49,562 nt of DNA from NCBI GenBank assembly GCA_964508495.1, contig CAZDUA010000006.1:1-49562 (forward strand), given 5' to 3'. Both the position numbers and the translations under genes were made by a program. Positions 39,214 to 47,275 of this stretch are shown here, in pieces. The first letter of the stretch is position 1; each line of letters starts with the position of its first letter. This DNA is from CABMGU01 sp964508495 (GTDB lineage Archaea; Nanobdellota; Nanobdellia; Woesearchaeales; ARS49). The notes under the pieces were generated by a model. That model made no database searches. It saw only the letters and a list, made by a program, of their open reading frames with translations, and was not told the DNA's origin.

Positions 39214-39246
39214 AGTTAACTAAATAGAGGGAGTTTATATATAAAG
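39205..39246 (-). promoter_or_regulatory. SUF operon promoter and candidate operator
   Basis: A palindromic TATA box tttatatataaa (39234-39245) is centred 27 bases before the regulator's ATG (39213), so transcription probably starts at or very near the start codon. Two GTTAAC hexamers (39205-39210 and 39215-39220) flank CATA and cover the predicted start point, forming a 16-base inverted repeat. It is well placed to be the binding site of the encoded HTH protein. Confidence 0.6.
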
Positions 39247-39269
39247 GTTACTCAAAAATGCTCTTAAAA

Positions 39270-40115
39270 CTACTGTTCGTTTTCCTTCAACCATTCCTGA
39301 GAAACAGGCTCGTACTCCATCAAATCCGTTATCTTTTCCTGACTGCCATAAAGAGGCACAGTATCAAAGTACACGTTCTTGAAACTAACTGGCTGCTGGC
39401 CTTCAATTTCAACCTGAATAGGCACTTGAGTGCGCTGTTCGATATGCAAAATAACACGCACGCCATTCACATCATAATGAAGGGACGGCTGAACTGTTTT
39501 AGGCACACTCAAACTCGTAACGCTCTGAATTCCCTTCTCAACAAAAACAGGCTCAACATCAGCAAAATCCGCCAAATAATCCAACGGGCCCTTAGGCGCC
39601 CAGTCATTAAACGGCATCGACGTAAATTCATCAACGAAATGCTTGCAATCAGAGACTGACCAGGTGAATGCATTACCTAACATTTGCGCCTCGTGCTGAA
39701 CATTACAATACGCAACTGCTTTTTTACCTGTTAAATCAACAAACACGTCTGAAATTGGCTTCCTATCAACAAAAATCGGCTTCGAAAGCATATGCCGCGC
39801 TTTGCCATTAGAAACAAGCACAAACCTGTCCTCAAGCTCATAAGCATACCCAGCATGCTCTTGTGCTTTCGTTAACAACTGTTTTGCAATTTGAACTGAT
39901 TCAACAACTTCAGGCACAGGAGCAACAACTTCTTTTGCAATTATTTTTTCTTCTTTAGAAGGGCACTGCCCAAGAGAAGACGCCGTGCTGCCATCCCAGC
40001 ACTGCACAATCACTTTCTCCACAACCTCTACAACCTTTTCAGGCTGAAGCGCCGGCTGGACTGCTGGCTGCGCGCAGGCCACTAGAAGCATTAAAACTAA
40101 AACCCACCCTTTCAT
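39270..40115 (-). CDS. Lipoprotein, paralogue A, 281 aa
   Basis: The ATG at 40115 gives a signal sequence MKGWVLVLMLLVAC with lipobox LVAC, so the protein is lipid-anchored. The mature part begins with a Pro/Gln-rich spacer and a QCWDGSTASSLGQCP motif. It continues into an unrecognised beta-rich domain with YCNVQHEAQMLG, SDCKHFVDEF, GPLDYLADFADVEPVFVE and LHYDVNGVRVILHIEQR. It is a tandem paralogue of the next gene, with shared Cys (QCWD...CP, YCNV, C-K) and KGPLDYL. No family name or function. A TATA-like ctttttattc box is about 26 bases upstream. Confidence 0.72.
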   Translation of the reverse strand: MKGWVLVLMLLVACAQPAVQPALQPEKVVEVVEKVIVQCWDGSTASSLGQCPSKEEKIIAKEVVAPVPEVVESVQIAKQLLTKAQEHAGYAYELEDRFVLVSNGKARHMLSKPIFVDRKPISDVFVDLTGKKAVAYCNVQHEAQMLGNAFTWSVSDCKHFVDEFTSMPFNDWAPKGPLDYLADFADVEPVFVEKGIQSVTSLSVPKTVQPSLHYDVNGVRVILHIEQRTQVPIQVEIEGQQPVSFKNVYFDTVPLYGSQEKITDLMEYEPVSQEWLKENEQ

Positions 40116-40328
40116 GACAAGTGAATTTCTTTCCAAGAATAAAAAGGTATCGCAAAATTCGCGTAAACAAAACTACTTCTCAGCCGCTGCCTTCCAATCA
40201 AACTTTCAGAAAGTTTGATCAAATTGCTCCTTGTTCGGAATCGAGAAGCAATTGGATAAATGCTTGCCTTCAGCAAGCATGTTTAATACTCTTCTCTCTC
40301 ACTCACAACGTCGCAAGACAATTTAGAC
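40116..40328. other. Intergenic spacer with paralogue remnant and three hairpins
   Basis: The spacer has no complete gene. On the minus strand 40174-40196 repeats, with one mismatch, the last codons of the next gene (WKAAAEK and stop, 40329 onwards), so it is a 3' fragment of a third paralogue or a small duplication. It is followed by palindromes: 11-bp arms at 40196-40218; AATTGCT/AGCAATT (40221-40252); and ATGCTTGC-CTTCA-GCAAGCAT (40259-40279). The remaining spacer carries the promoter of paralogue A. Confidence 0.6.
40174..40197 (-). pseudogene. 3' remnant of a third lipoprotein copy
   Basis: The reverse strand reads W-K-A-A-A-E-K and a TAG stop, identical in protein to the end of the gene at 40329, with a single base difference in 22. 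Nothing upstream in this spacer continues the match, so only the end of a copy remains. It could alternatively be a small target duplication made when the hairpins beside it were inserted. Confidence 0.5.
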
Positions 40329-41186
40329 TCACTTCTCAGCCGCTGCTTTCCAATACTCAGAAACAGGTGTGTACACAAGCCAGTCTTCGGTAATCTTCTC
40401 CTGACTGCCGTACAAGACCATAACGTCAAAATATGCATCACGGAAGTCAATCGACTGCTGGCCCTCAAGCTCAATCTTCAAAGGCACCTGATAACGCCTG
40501 TCAATACGCAAAACTACACGCTTGCCATCAACCATGTAATGCAAAGAAGGCTGAATGGTCTTGGAATTACCACCAATGCTGATAGTCTGAATGTTATTCT
40601 CAACAAGAATTGGCTCCAAATTTGCAAACTCTACAAGATAATCCAAAGGACCCTTAGGAAGCCACTTGTCGTACGAAACAGGAATTGGCTTGTCAAGATA
40701 ATCCTTACACCTGCTCCTTTCAATATCAAAAGAATCATCCGACATACGACCTTCACGCTCAACATTACAATAAGCAACAGCCTCTTTTTTCTCCAAATCA
40801 ACAAAAACATCAGTAACAGGAGACCTGTCATCAAGAGTTCCAAGCTTCAAGAACAAATGACGAACCTTCTTATCAGAAACAATAACCATACTATCATCCA
40901 ACAAATAAGCATAACGGGTAAACTTGCCCTTAGCATCATTCAACAACTTCTGAGCAATAGGAACTTCAGCAGCCTCGACAATAATCTTGGCAGGCTCTTT
41001 CTCCTCCACTTTCTCCTCTGCTTTAGCAGGACATTTATCTAGTGACTCAGCAGTGCTGTCGTCCCAGCACTGAACAACAACTTTTTCAACAATTTTTTCC
41101 TCAGAAGTATTGTTAACGCCCGGCTGGACGTAAGGTTGGGCAACACAAGCAGACAGTAAAAAAAGCAATAAAAGCACTCGTTTCAT
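40329..41186 (-). CDS. Lipoprotein, paralogue B, 285 aa
   Basis: From ATG 41186 the signal sequence MKRVLLLLFLLSAC ends in lipobox LSAC, giving an anchored lipoprotein. The mature protein has VVVQCWDDSTAESLDKCP, YCNVEREGRMSDD, CKDYLDKPIPV, KGPLDYLVEFANLEPILVE and VDGKRVVLRIDRRYQVPLKIELEGQQ. It is clearly homologous to paralogue A along its length. Both end in a similar acidic/aromatic tail. The function is unknown; a surface-exposed binding domain is plausible. The pair arose by tandem duplication. Confidence 0.72.
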   Translation of the reverse strand: MKRVLLLLFLLSACVAQPYVQPGVNNTSEEKIVEKVVVQCWDDSTAESLDKCPAKAEEKVEEKEPAKIIVEAAEVPIAQKLLNDAKGKFTRYAYLLDDSMVIVSDKKVRHLFLKLGTLDDRSPVTDVFVDLEKKEAVAYCNVEREGRMSDDSFDIERSRCKDYLDKPIPVSYDKWLPKGPLDYLVEFANLEPILVENNIQTISIGGNSKTIQPSLHYMVDGKRVVLRIDRRYQVPLKIELEGQQSIDFRDAYFDVMVLYGSQEKITEDWLVYTPVSEYWKAAAEK

Positions 41187-41235
41187 GAAGTTTTGAGAAA
41201 AGTGAGAGAATAAAAAGATATCGGTAGTCAAGAAA

Positions 41236-41835
41236 TTACTTCCACAACCTCTCAGAATCTTTTAACTGCTCAAAACTATTAACAGTAACCCACAATCCGG
41301 AATAAACAAAAGAATTCACTTTTTTCTCCTTAAGCCACTTCTCATAACTTCCAACATCAGGCAGTTCCAAGATATCGGACTTGCTGAAAACTGTGTGGCC
41401 AATATGCTGAACCGTCTCATTCTGCGCATACATCTTTCCGCCTGCAAGAACGCTGAAAGGAACAGGCTTTCCAACAATACAAGGAGTGTCTGATTTCAAA
41501 GCTGTTGAAACGTCAACACGAGCCAAATCGTCAACGTTCAAAACATAAACCTTTTCAGCATCAGGACAACAAGACAAGAACGCTTTCTTAACAGCGCCAG
41601 CAGAACCAAGAGGAGATTTTTCCAAACTAAACTTCATGCTAAGATTTTTCTTTTTCACAAAGTCAACAACTTCCTGAGCGCGATGGCCAAGAGCGAGAAC
41701 AACATCAAAACCCTTCAACAATTCCAACTGCCACTCAAGCAAAGTTTTTCCATGCACTTCAAGCAAAGCCTTAGGCGGATGACTATCACCAAGACGCGTT
41801 CCCTTTCCGCCAGCTAGTATAATTGCAGATTTCAT
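41236..41835 (-). CDS. Nucleotidyltransferase, sugar-1-phosphate type
   Basis: The 199-residue protein has the NTP-transferase start SAIILAGGKGTRLG-x-x-x-x-PKALLEVHGKTLLEWQLELL, then YVLNVDDLARVD (NTP/metal site) and KSPLGSAGAVKKAF. It is the catalytic domain only, without the left-handed beta-helix of longer relatives. It makes a nucleotide-sugar from a sugar phosphate, probably mannose or glucose type; the substrate cannot be told. Probably feeds the glycosylation of surface proteins. A terminator-like hairpin (41847-41870) sits between tRNA-Tyr and its start codon. Confidence 0.85.
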   Translation of the reverse strand: MKSAIILAGGKGTRLGDSHPPKALLEVHGKTLLEWQLELLKGFDVVLALGHRAQEVVDFVKKKNLSMKFSLEKSPLGSAGAVKKAFLSCCPDAEKVYVLNVDDLARVDVSTALKSDTPCIVGKPVPFSVLAGGKMYAQNETVQHIGHTVFSKSDILELPDVGSYEKWLKEKKVNSFVYSGLWVTVNSFEQLKDSERLWK

Positions 41836-41870
41836 AAAAGTAAAAACTGCAAGGGCTTTCGCCCCTGCAG
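41836..41870 (-). terminator. GAAA-capped hairpin with U tract downstream of tRNA-Tyr
   Basis: The RNA CTGCAGGGGC-GAAA-GCCCTTGCAG (41870-41847, minus strand) folds into 10 bp with one G-U pair and a GNRA tetraloop. It is followed by TTTTTACTTTT immediately before the next gene's ATG. It looks like an intrinsic terminator for the tRNA. Alternatively it may regulate or process the leader of the nucleotidyltransferase mRNA. Confidence 0.6.
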
Positions 41871-41874
41871 TGAA

Positions 41875-42005
41875 TCCCCGCGGCCGGATTTGAACCAGCG
41901 ACCTTTCGGGCTCAATGCGGCTGACCCACATTCATCCATGAGTTAATACTCCGTCCGTGGGCGACTGCTCTACAGCCGAATGCTCTACCATTGAGCTACG
42001 CGGGG
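41875..42005 (-). tRNA. tRNA-Tyr (GUA) with 59-base intron
   Basis: Acceptor CCCCGCG/CGCGGGG with C1-G72 and discriminator A, the archaeal tyrosine identity. D-stem GCTC/GAGC, anticodon stem TTCGG/CCGAA, and T-arm GCTGG-TTCAAAT-CCGGC. Loop CTGTAG|...|C has anticodon GTA at 41973-41971. An intron of 59 bases (41969-41911) sits after position 37, the canonical site. The intron contains complementary arms CCCAC/GTGGG and GAGT/ACTC and thus folds on itself. Splice points are inferred from the required 7-base loop. Confidence 0.88.
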
Positions 42006-42039
42006 AATAAGTAAAGAACAAGACGAGCTGTTTTTAAAT

Positions 42040-43443
42040 TTAACTCTTAAACCTGATTTCAGGCTTGTTAGAAACAGCCTCTCTTTCCTGGCCTTCAACA
42101 CTGAACTTCACGGCAGTAACTGGCAAACTCATGCCTCCAAGCACGCCAAGCTTCGTGCGCAACTTATACATCAAAATACGATGCTCCTTAGGATCCATCA
42201 TGTCAATATCCCAGCGAATAATAGTGCCGCTTTCATGCGGAACAACCTTTGAAGGAGCAAGAATGGTCTCCTTAACCTCCTTAATCACGTCAGCAAGACG
42301 AGGAGCCAAGTCCATAACGCGAACGTTACGGGCAACCTTGTTGCTCCTGTTAACAAGCTCGATAACGACCTTCAACTCACTAATGCCACCCTCGTGGCTT
42401 GCAATAACAGAAGCCCTCTTGCGCACAGCAATCGGACTCCTAAACAAGAAATACGCGATTGCCACAACAACCGCTATCAAGAACAACCAGAACAACGGCC
42501 TATAATTGTAAGTAACAACAATTTCGAACATTCCACCAGCCTTTAACGGAACTTCCCACTCAAGAGCGCCAGAAACACTCCTCGCAGGAGGAACAGCGCT
42601 AACAAACCACTTCTTAGCAAACCAAGCAGGAACCCTGTAAACATGAACCAACTCCTTGTTCGCCTCGTTAGACAAAGTAACAGTGTCAATGTGCTTCAAA
42701 AACGAACTAACCTTGGCAACAGCAGGAATTACAGAACCATACGGAATAACTTCGTAAGGCACTGAGAATAAGTCAAACTGGAACGCCTTATCCTTTTCAG
42801 GAACAATAACAGAAATCTGCAAAGCATCCTTCTGCGGAGGAGTCCTCGGATCAAGCTCTACAATAAAAGTCAAAGTCTTCTTCTCAAGAGGGCCAAGACT
42901 CGTCGAATAATCCTTGTTAATAACCGCGCTGCGCACTTTTACGTCAACCTTTTCCAAAATACGCCGGTTCTGGTTTTCCAAAGACAACTTAATCGTCATA
43001 CCAACCCTTGGGTCAATCTGAGAATCAACAGTCGCAACACCGCGAACTGCAGGCAAATAAGTAGCATCCTCAGGGAAAGGAGAAGCAACCTCGATGTAAA
43101 CAACCTCTTTCTGCACATCGTTCGAGCCAGTGCGCTTGAAAGTCAAAGGAAGATTATACGCGCCAGGATTCAAATTCAAAGGACGCACGCGCAAATTCGT
43201 CTTCAAAACACCTTCAGCAGCGACCTTCAAAGGCTTTTCAACGCTGACATCCCACGTAACATCATTAGAATAAACCTCGAACAATTCCTCAACAGGAGAA
43301 TTATGCTGGATTTCCAGCTCAAAAACAGCAGACTCGTTAAGCTTGATAGTCCTCTCCGAAGGAAAAACTTGAACACTAAAGTCAACAGCACTAACAGAAA
43401 GTGCCAACAATAGAATAACCGCAAATAACGCAACACTCCTCAT
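42040..43443 (-). CDS. Exported membrane-anchored surface protein, 467 aa
   Basis: ATG 43443 gives a signal peptide (MRSVALFAVILLLALSVSAVD). The large extracellular part has several beta-sandwich segments (FSVQVFPSERTIKLNESAVFELEIQHNSP and VGMTIKLSLENQNRR), as in NEW3/NPCBM-type repeats. A membrane helix follows (LFWLFLIAVVVAIAYFLF), then a C-terminal cytoplasmic or further beta domain (ISELKVVIELVNRSNKVARNVRVMDLAP). The overall plan resembles archaeal membrane proteins with alpha-galactosidase NEW3-like domains. A role in adhesion or surface organisation is likely but unproved. A gtttataaag-type box (43468-43480) lies about 30 bases upstream. Confidence 0.75.
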   Translation of the reverse strand: MRSVALFAVILLLALSVSAVDFSVQVFPSERTIKLNESAVFELEIQHNSPVEELFEVYSNDVTWDVSVEKPLKVAAEGVLKTNLRVRPLNLNPGAYNLPLTFKRTGSNDVQKEVVYIEVASPFPEDATYLPAVRGVATVDSQIDPRVGMTIKLSLENQNRRILEKVDVKVRSAVINKDYSTSLGPLEKKTLTFIVELDPRTPPQKDALQISVIVPEKDKAFQFDLFSVPYEVIPYGSVIPAVAKVSSFLKHIDTVTLSNEANKELVHVYRVPAWFAKKWFVSAVPPARSVSGALEWEVPLKAGGMFEIVVTYNYRPLFWLFLIAVVVAIAYFLFRSPIAVRKRASVIASHEGGISELKVVIELVNRSNKVARNVRVMDLAPRLADVIKEVKETILAPSKVVPHESGTIIRWDIDMMDPKEHRILMYKLRTKLGVLGGMSLPVTAVKFSVEGQEREAVSNKPEIRFKS

Positions 43444-43513
43444 TTTTACTACAGAAGAGGCGTTAGTGTTTATAAAGTTTTTTAATTGAAAGAAATAAAT
43501 TAAAAAAACAAAA

Positions 43514-44170
43514 TCAAAGCTTGCGCTTGATGTCAACAATCATCTTTCTAGCTTCATCCTTCATCGCAAGGCCGAAACCAATGCCGAACATCAAAGCTAA
43601 CGCCAGCATGACTCCGCCAATGACTATCAACAAGCTGTTCGTGGCAAAATCAATCTTAACACCAATCTGGTCAAGAACGATAACGGTCGTGAACACTAAA
43701 ATGACCACTTTGGCAGCCAAAGCCACAGTACTGGCAGCTTTAGCCCTAGTCTCCCTGATCTTCATGCCAACATAATCAGCAGCCATGATACCAATCAAAC
43801 CAATAACAACTGCCACGATGACCTGCGGAATCCACAAAGCGACATCCAACAAGAAGTTCTGCACTGCGCCAAGATTAATCACGTTAGCAGCGGCAGGCAG
43901 GAACAAGATGAACACGTACCACTTGGTAATAAGCTCTAAGAAATGGCTCAAGCGGAACTCGCCAACAATCCTTGACAAGTTAGTCTTATGCAAAACCCAC
44001 TTGTCAAAATGCGCCCTGTCAAGAACTCCGCCCAAAATACGCGACACAATCCAAGCTACAACGTAGCCAACGACCAATATCAAAACTGCCGCGATAACGC
44101 CAGGAACAGCGTCCATAACGCCGTAACCAAGGCGTAAAAACGGACTTGTAACTTCTTCTAACAATGCCAT
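43514..44170 (-). CDS. TM-helix channel-like (mechanosensitive-type) membrane protein
   Basis: The 218-residue protein has about four to five hydrophobic helices with the conserved-TM-helix signature (VIAAVLILVVGYVVAWIVSRILGGVLDR), followed by HLTN-like AHFDKWVLHKTNLSR and GIGFGLAMKDEARKMI. This fits the small MscS-like/TM_helix group, in which the channel-forming helices are present without the large beta-domain. ATG 44170 is preferred because gaggtg stands 7 bases upstream; ATG 44176 is an alternative. The upstream poly-T region is the terminator of the S-layer gene. A role in osmotic response or surface maintenance is an inference. Confidence 0.75.
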   Translation of the reverse strand: MALLEEVTSPFLRLGYGVMDAVPGVIAAVLILVVGYVVAWIVSRILGGVLDRAHFDKWVLHKTNLSRIVGEFRLSHFLELITKWYVFILFLPAAANVINLGAVQNFLLDVALWIPQVIVAVVIGLIGIMAADYVGMKIRETRAKAASTVALAAKVVILVFTTVIVLDQIGVKIDFATNSLLIVIGGVMLALALMFGIGFGLAMKDEARKMIVDIKRKL

Positions 44171-44219
44171 ACTCATTCACCTCTTTTTTTTAACAGATTA
44201 ACATCTAAGTCAGAAATTG

Positions 44220-44274
44220 AAAAAAGAGAAAAAGAAAAAGAATAAAAAAATAAAAAGAAGGCTTAAACAGCCTT
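44220..44274 (-). terminator. Hairpin and U-rich tract after the S-layer gene
   Basis: AAGGC-TGTTTAA-GCCTT (44274-44258, minus strand) overlaps the stop codon and is followed by a long T-rich run (44257-44220). Poly-U tracts end archaeal transcription, and a strong one is expected for an abundant mRNA. The hairpin may be incidental. Confidence 0.65.
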
Positions 44275-46932
44275 TACGGTTACGTCTGCCAACGTGGTAC
44301 CAGTCACTTCTGCTTCCATTCCGGAAACACTCTTGATGGCACCTGTTGCAACTGCACGCGAACCTTGTCTTGTGTTCAATGAAGTTCTACCGTTTATGAG
44401 CAATGCTACGTTTCCGTTCGTGTGGCTGAATAGCTTCACGATTGCCTTGTTCTGAGGCACGGATTCATGACATGGCTCTGGGTTGCCCAACAATGCAGCC
44501 GCAATTGGGTTTGCACATGGACCACCTACAACGATAGCATTGTACATTGCAACATCGCTGACTTCTGAAGCGAGCTTTGCCGCACCAATCTGGATTGGTT
44601 GAACTCTCTCAGCGCCGCCTGCTGCAACTGCTGTTGTGCTGACTATACCGCCAGTAACAAAGACACGAGCTCCTCTCTGTGAGAGTGGGTACTCGAACGT
44701 CAAGTCCTCAGCTTCATCATCGCCCTCTGGGTCGAACAACTCTGCAAACACACCATATCCTGATAGTGCTTGCTCGATGTCGTCGTTCTCTTCAAGGTCG
44801 AATAGACCGAAGAACAAACCTGCACCGGTAACTGGAGAAACGTTTGAGACGCTCGCAATACCGATTTCGTTGCTTGTTCTGGCAGTGACTTCAACGCTGA
44901 TGTTTTCGTCAACTGAAGATTCGTCGAACTCCTTTGACAAGGTTGTCAAGGACAAGTTAAACGAAGACGTGTTTACTCCGCCGCAAGCAGCTGCTGGCAA
45001 AGACGTGTTTGCTGGTGTTGCACCAGGGGCTGCCTGGAAACCAAGGTCAATGATACCTTCACCCTGAATGCCGATGACAGCTTCTGAACAGTCGTTCAAA
45101 CTACCGTTACCGTTCAAATCAACAACTATGTTTGAACCAGTCATGTTGACTCCAACTCGGTACGTTATACCGCCTACTACTAGGTCAGCAAGTCTTGTCG
45201 CGCTGTCAAATGTGACTTCACGAGTACCAGTACCTAAGTCGGTAAAGGTCAACTGCCTGTTTGTCGAGTCTAGACTGTCGTACCTCAAGATGTGTGAGAA
45301 ACACGTGTTGTCGGAAGTCGTAACATCACAGTTGCTTACAACAAAGAAGTCGTCATCAGTGATATAGAAGTTCGCTGCTGATAACAATGTTGCATCAACT
45401 AATGGTACACAACCTGCGGCGATACAGAACTCTGTGAACCAGAGGTCGTCATCATCGTCACCATACTTCAAGGCATCGACTAAGGTTCCTGCCTCGTTGC
45501 TTGCCAATGGGAAGTCAAAGAAAATTCCTTCCTGGTTGGTAAACTCCAAGTCATACTCATCGTCACCAGCTGCGTCAATACGAACTAGCGTAACACCAGT
45601 GTCCATAAGACCTTCATACCTGATGTCCCAGTTTGGCGTCAACATTCCTTCTGGCTCGTCCATCTGCTCTCTAACACCAGTTCCTGGAGGCACAAACATG
45701 TCACCAAGTACTGCGTCTGCAGTTAAGTTGTACTGGATGTTCTGAATTTCGTATTCAGCGCCAGTCAAACTTGTTGCTGTTGGAGCGTTGCTTGTGAACT
45801 GAGCACGAATTCTGACGAATGAGTCTTCAATCGTTTCTTCGTTAACTTCAGTTCCTGCCTGCTGGAATACCTGATCGCTCGTGTTTGAGTCAGTAAACTC
45901 AACCTTGTAAGCTCCCAAGTAAAACTGCACGATGGACTTCTGAATGTCCTTTCCTGTTGCAAGGATGTCACGGATACCAATCTGGGTACCGTCTGCAAGG
46001 ACGTCTGTTTCTCCATCTTCAAGTTCGTCAGTGATTTCTCCATTAATTCTAAACTTCACTGCACCCTCTCCGTCAGCCGCAGTCTCTGAGATAACTAGTA
46101 CCTCAACTTCGTATTCCTTGCCGTCAACAACATATGTTTCTTTGTCGTTTTCACCAAGAACTGCTGAAACTGCACCGCCGATCAACTCAAGCGTCAATCT
46201 TGGAGTTGTAGCTGATGCAGTCACGTTAGTACCAACTACGATTGTACCAAAGTTTGCAACTGACAAGTCAGTGTCAACAATGACGAATGGCTGTCCGAGA
46301 ACTGTGATGTCCTCATCTTCCAAGTCTACAAGGTCGTCAATTTCAACTTCTGATTCGAGACCTTCTTCAAATTCCAATTCCCATTGGAACAAGACGTCAC
46401 CATCCTTGTAAAACAAGTAATGGCCTACACGGTCTCTTTCATCTTCTGCAAAAATAACTGATGAAGATTCTGCGTCTACAGTACCTGGTAGTGGGAATCT
46501 CAAGTATTGGTTGAATTCCGTGCTACCTTCGTCTGTAACAACCTGACCGCCCTTCAACATATCAAGGTCAACTTCTGTCAACGTTTCACGAACGTCTCCA
46601 AGTAACTCGCCGATTTCGAGCAAGTCTGAAGTGGAACCGATTTCCACTGCATCGCCTTCAACCACGAGTTGCGAGGGTGCACCTGCAGATGCAGTCTTAA
46701 TAACTGCTTGTGATTGCAGACTCTGAATGATGTCTACTGCACCAATCACGTCTGAACCATCTGCTGCGTCACCTACAATAATCGCTAGGTTTGAAGCAGG
46801 CGTTCCGTTCACGATAAACGGCGCTGGATAGTCTGACAGCTTAGCTGCGGACGCTCCAAAAATCGTCGCTCCTACCATCGTTAATCCCATTCCTAAAGCC
46901 ACCATCTTTTTAATCGCTTGTATTGCTTTCAT
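44263..46932 (-). CDS. S-layer protein
   Basis: The 889-residue protein begins at ATG 46932; a GTG at 46944 overlaps the ribosome-binding site. A signal peptide (MKAIQAIKKMVALGMGLTMVGATIFGASAA) is followed by the S-layer N-domain KLSDYPAPFIVNGTPASNLAIIVGDAADGSDVIGAVDIIQ (cited in part). The C-terminal half holds YNAIVVGGPCANPIAAALLGNP and AVATGAIKSVSG, as in the S_layer_C family. The mature protein is very acidic, with many N-linked sites (NMTG, NGTP). Its codon use, richer in C- and T-ending codons than its neighbours, marks a highly expressed gene. It forms the cell's paracrystalline coat. Confidence 0.94.
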   Translation of the reverse strand: MKAIQAIKKMVALGMGLTMVGATIFGASAAKLSDYPAPFIVNGTPASNLAIIVGDAADGSDVIGAVDIIQSLQSQAVIKTASAGAPSQLVVEGDAVEIGSTSDLLEIGELLGDVRETLTEVDLDMLKGGQVVTDEGSTEFNQYLRFPLPGTVDAESSSVIFAEDERDRVGHYLFYKDGDVLFQWELEFEEGLESEVEIDDLVDLEDEDITVLGQPFVIVDTDLSVANFGTIVVGTNVTASATTPRLTLELIGGAVSAVLGENDKETYVVDGKEYEVEVLVISETAADGEGAVKFRINGEITDELEDGETDVLADGTQIGIRDILATGKDIQKSIVQFYLGAYKVEFTDSNTSDQVFQQAGTEVNEETIEDSFVRIRAQFTSNAPTATSLTGAEYEIQNIQYNLTADAVLGDMFVPPGTGVREQMDEPEGMLTPNWDIRYEGLMDTGVTLVRIDAAGDDEYDLEFTNQEGIFFDFPLASNEAGTLVDALKYGDDDDDLWFTEFCIAAGCVPLVDATLLSAANFYITDDDFFVVSNCDVTTSDNTCFSHILRYDSLDSTNRQLTFTDLGTGTREVTFDSATRLADLVVGGITYRVGVNMTGSNIVVDLNGNGSLNDCSEAVIGIQGEGIIDLGFQAAPGATPANTSLPAAACGGVNTSSFNLSLTTLSKEFDESSVDENISVEVTARTSNEIGIASVSNVSPVTGAGLFFGLFDLEENDDIEQALSGYGVFAELFDPEGDDEAEDLTFEYPLSQRGARVFVTGGIVSTTAVAAGGAERVQPIQIGAAKLASEVSDVAMYNAIVVGGPCANPIAAALLGNPEPCHESVPQNKAIVKLFSHTNGNVALLINGRTSLNTRQGSRAVATGAIKSVSGMEAEVTGTTLADVTVKAV

Positions 46933-46941
46933 TCTAACAAA

Positions 46942-47032
46942 CACCTCCGTGTTTTTTGGCTATTATGTTTTGTATCTCTACTCGGTGATGTAAAGACTGT
47001 GAGGCAGAAACTAGTGGACTGTATTTAAAACT
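46942..47032 (-). promoter_or_regulatory. S-layer promoter and leader with strong Shine-Dalgarno
   Basis: A tttaaatac box (minus strand, 47021-47032) is followed by a leader of about 65 bases ending in GGAGGTG (46948-46942), nine bases before the ATG. A strong Shine-Dalgarno with a long leader stands out in a window where many genes look leaderless, and fits an abundant protein. Confidence 0.6.
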
Positions 47033-47275
47033 TTTGGAAACCATATTTTTATGACCTATATTTTGCATTGTCTATTTCCTCTTTTTTCCAGCCGGGTATT
47101 TCTCGTCTAACAATTGATTAAACTACCTAGCTAACTGCTAACTAAACCGCAGGGAGTTTATAAACTTTTCGTACTTACATAACGTACATGTTCGCCGGAA
47201 AAACGTACTTGTTTCAGCGGGTTTATCGACGATAAACTAAAAATATCCCTACGACGTACCAACAATAGAAAGTAC
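47033..47275. other. Intergenic spacer between the S-layer and JAMM genes
   Basis: No full gene. It contains a palindromic TATA box GTTTATAAAC (47156-47165), five GTAC-centred motifs within 47170-47277, and a perfect 8-bp-armed palindrome GTTTATCG-A-CGATAAAC (47221-47237). A 15-codon frame (47188-47235) lies 28 bases from the box and ends inside the palindrome. The repeated GTTAG blocks (47115-47150, minus strand) could be operators for the S-layer gene. Confidence 0.4.

Noticed and set aside
40196..40279. CRISPR array or transposon at the hairpin cluster
   Set aside because: The repeats are unlike each other, there are no spacers of equal length and no cas or transposase gene is near.
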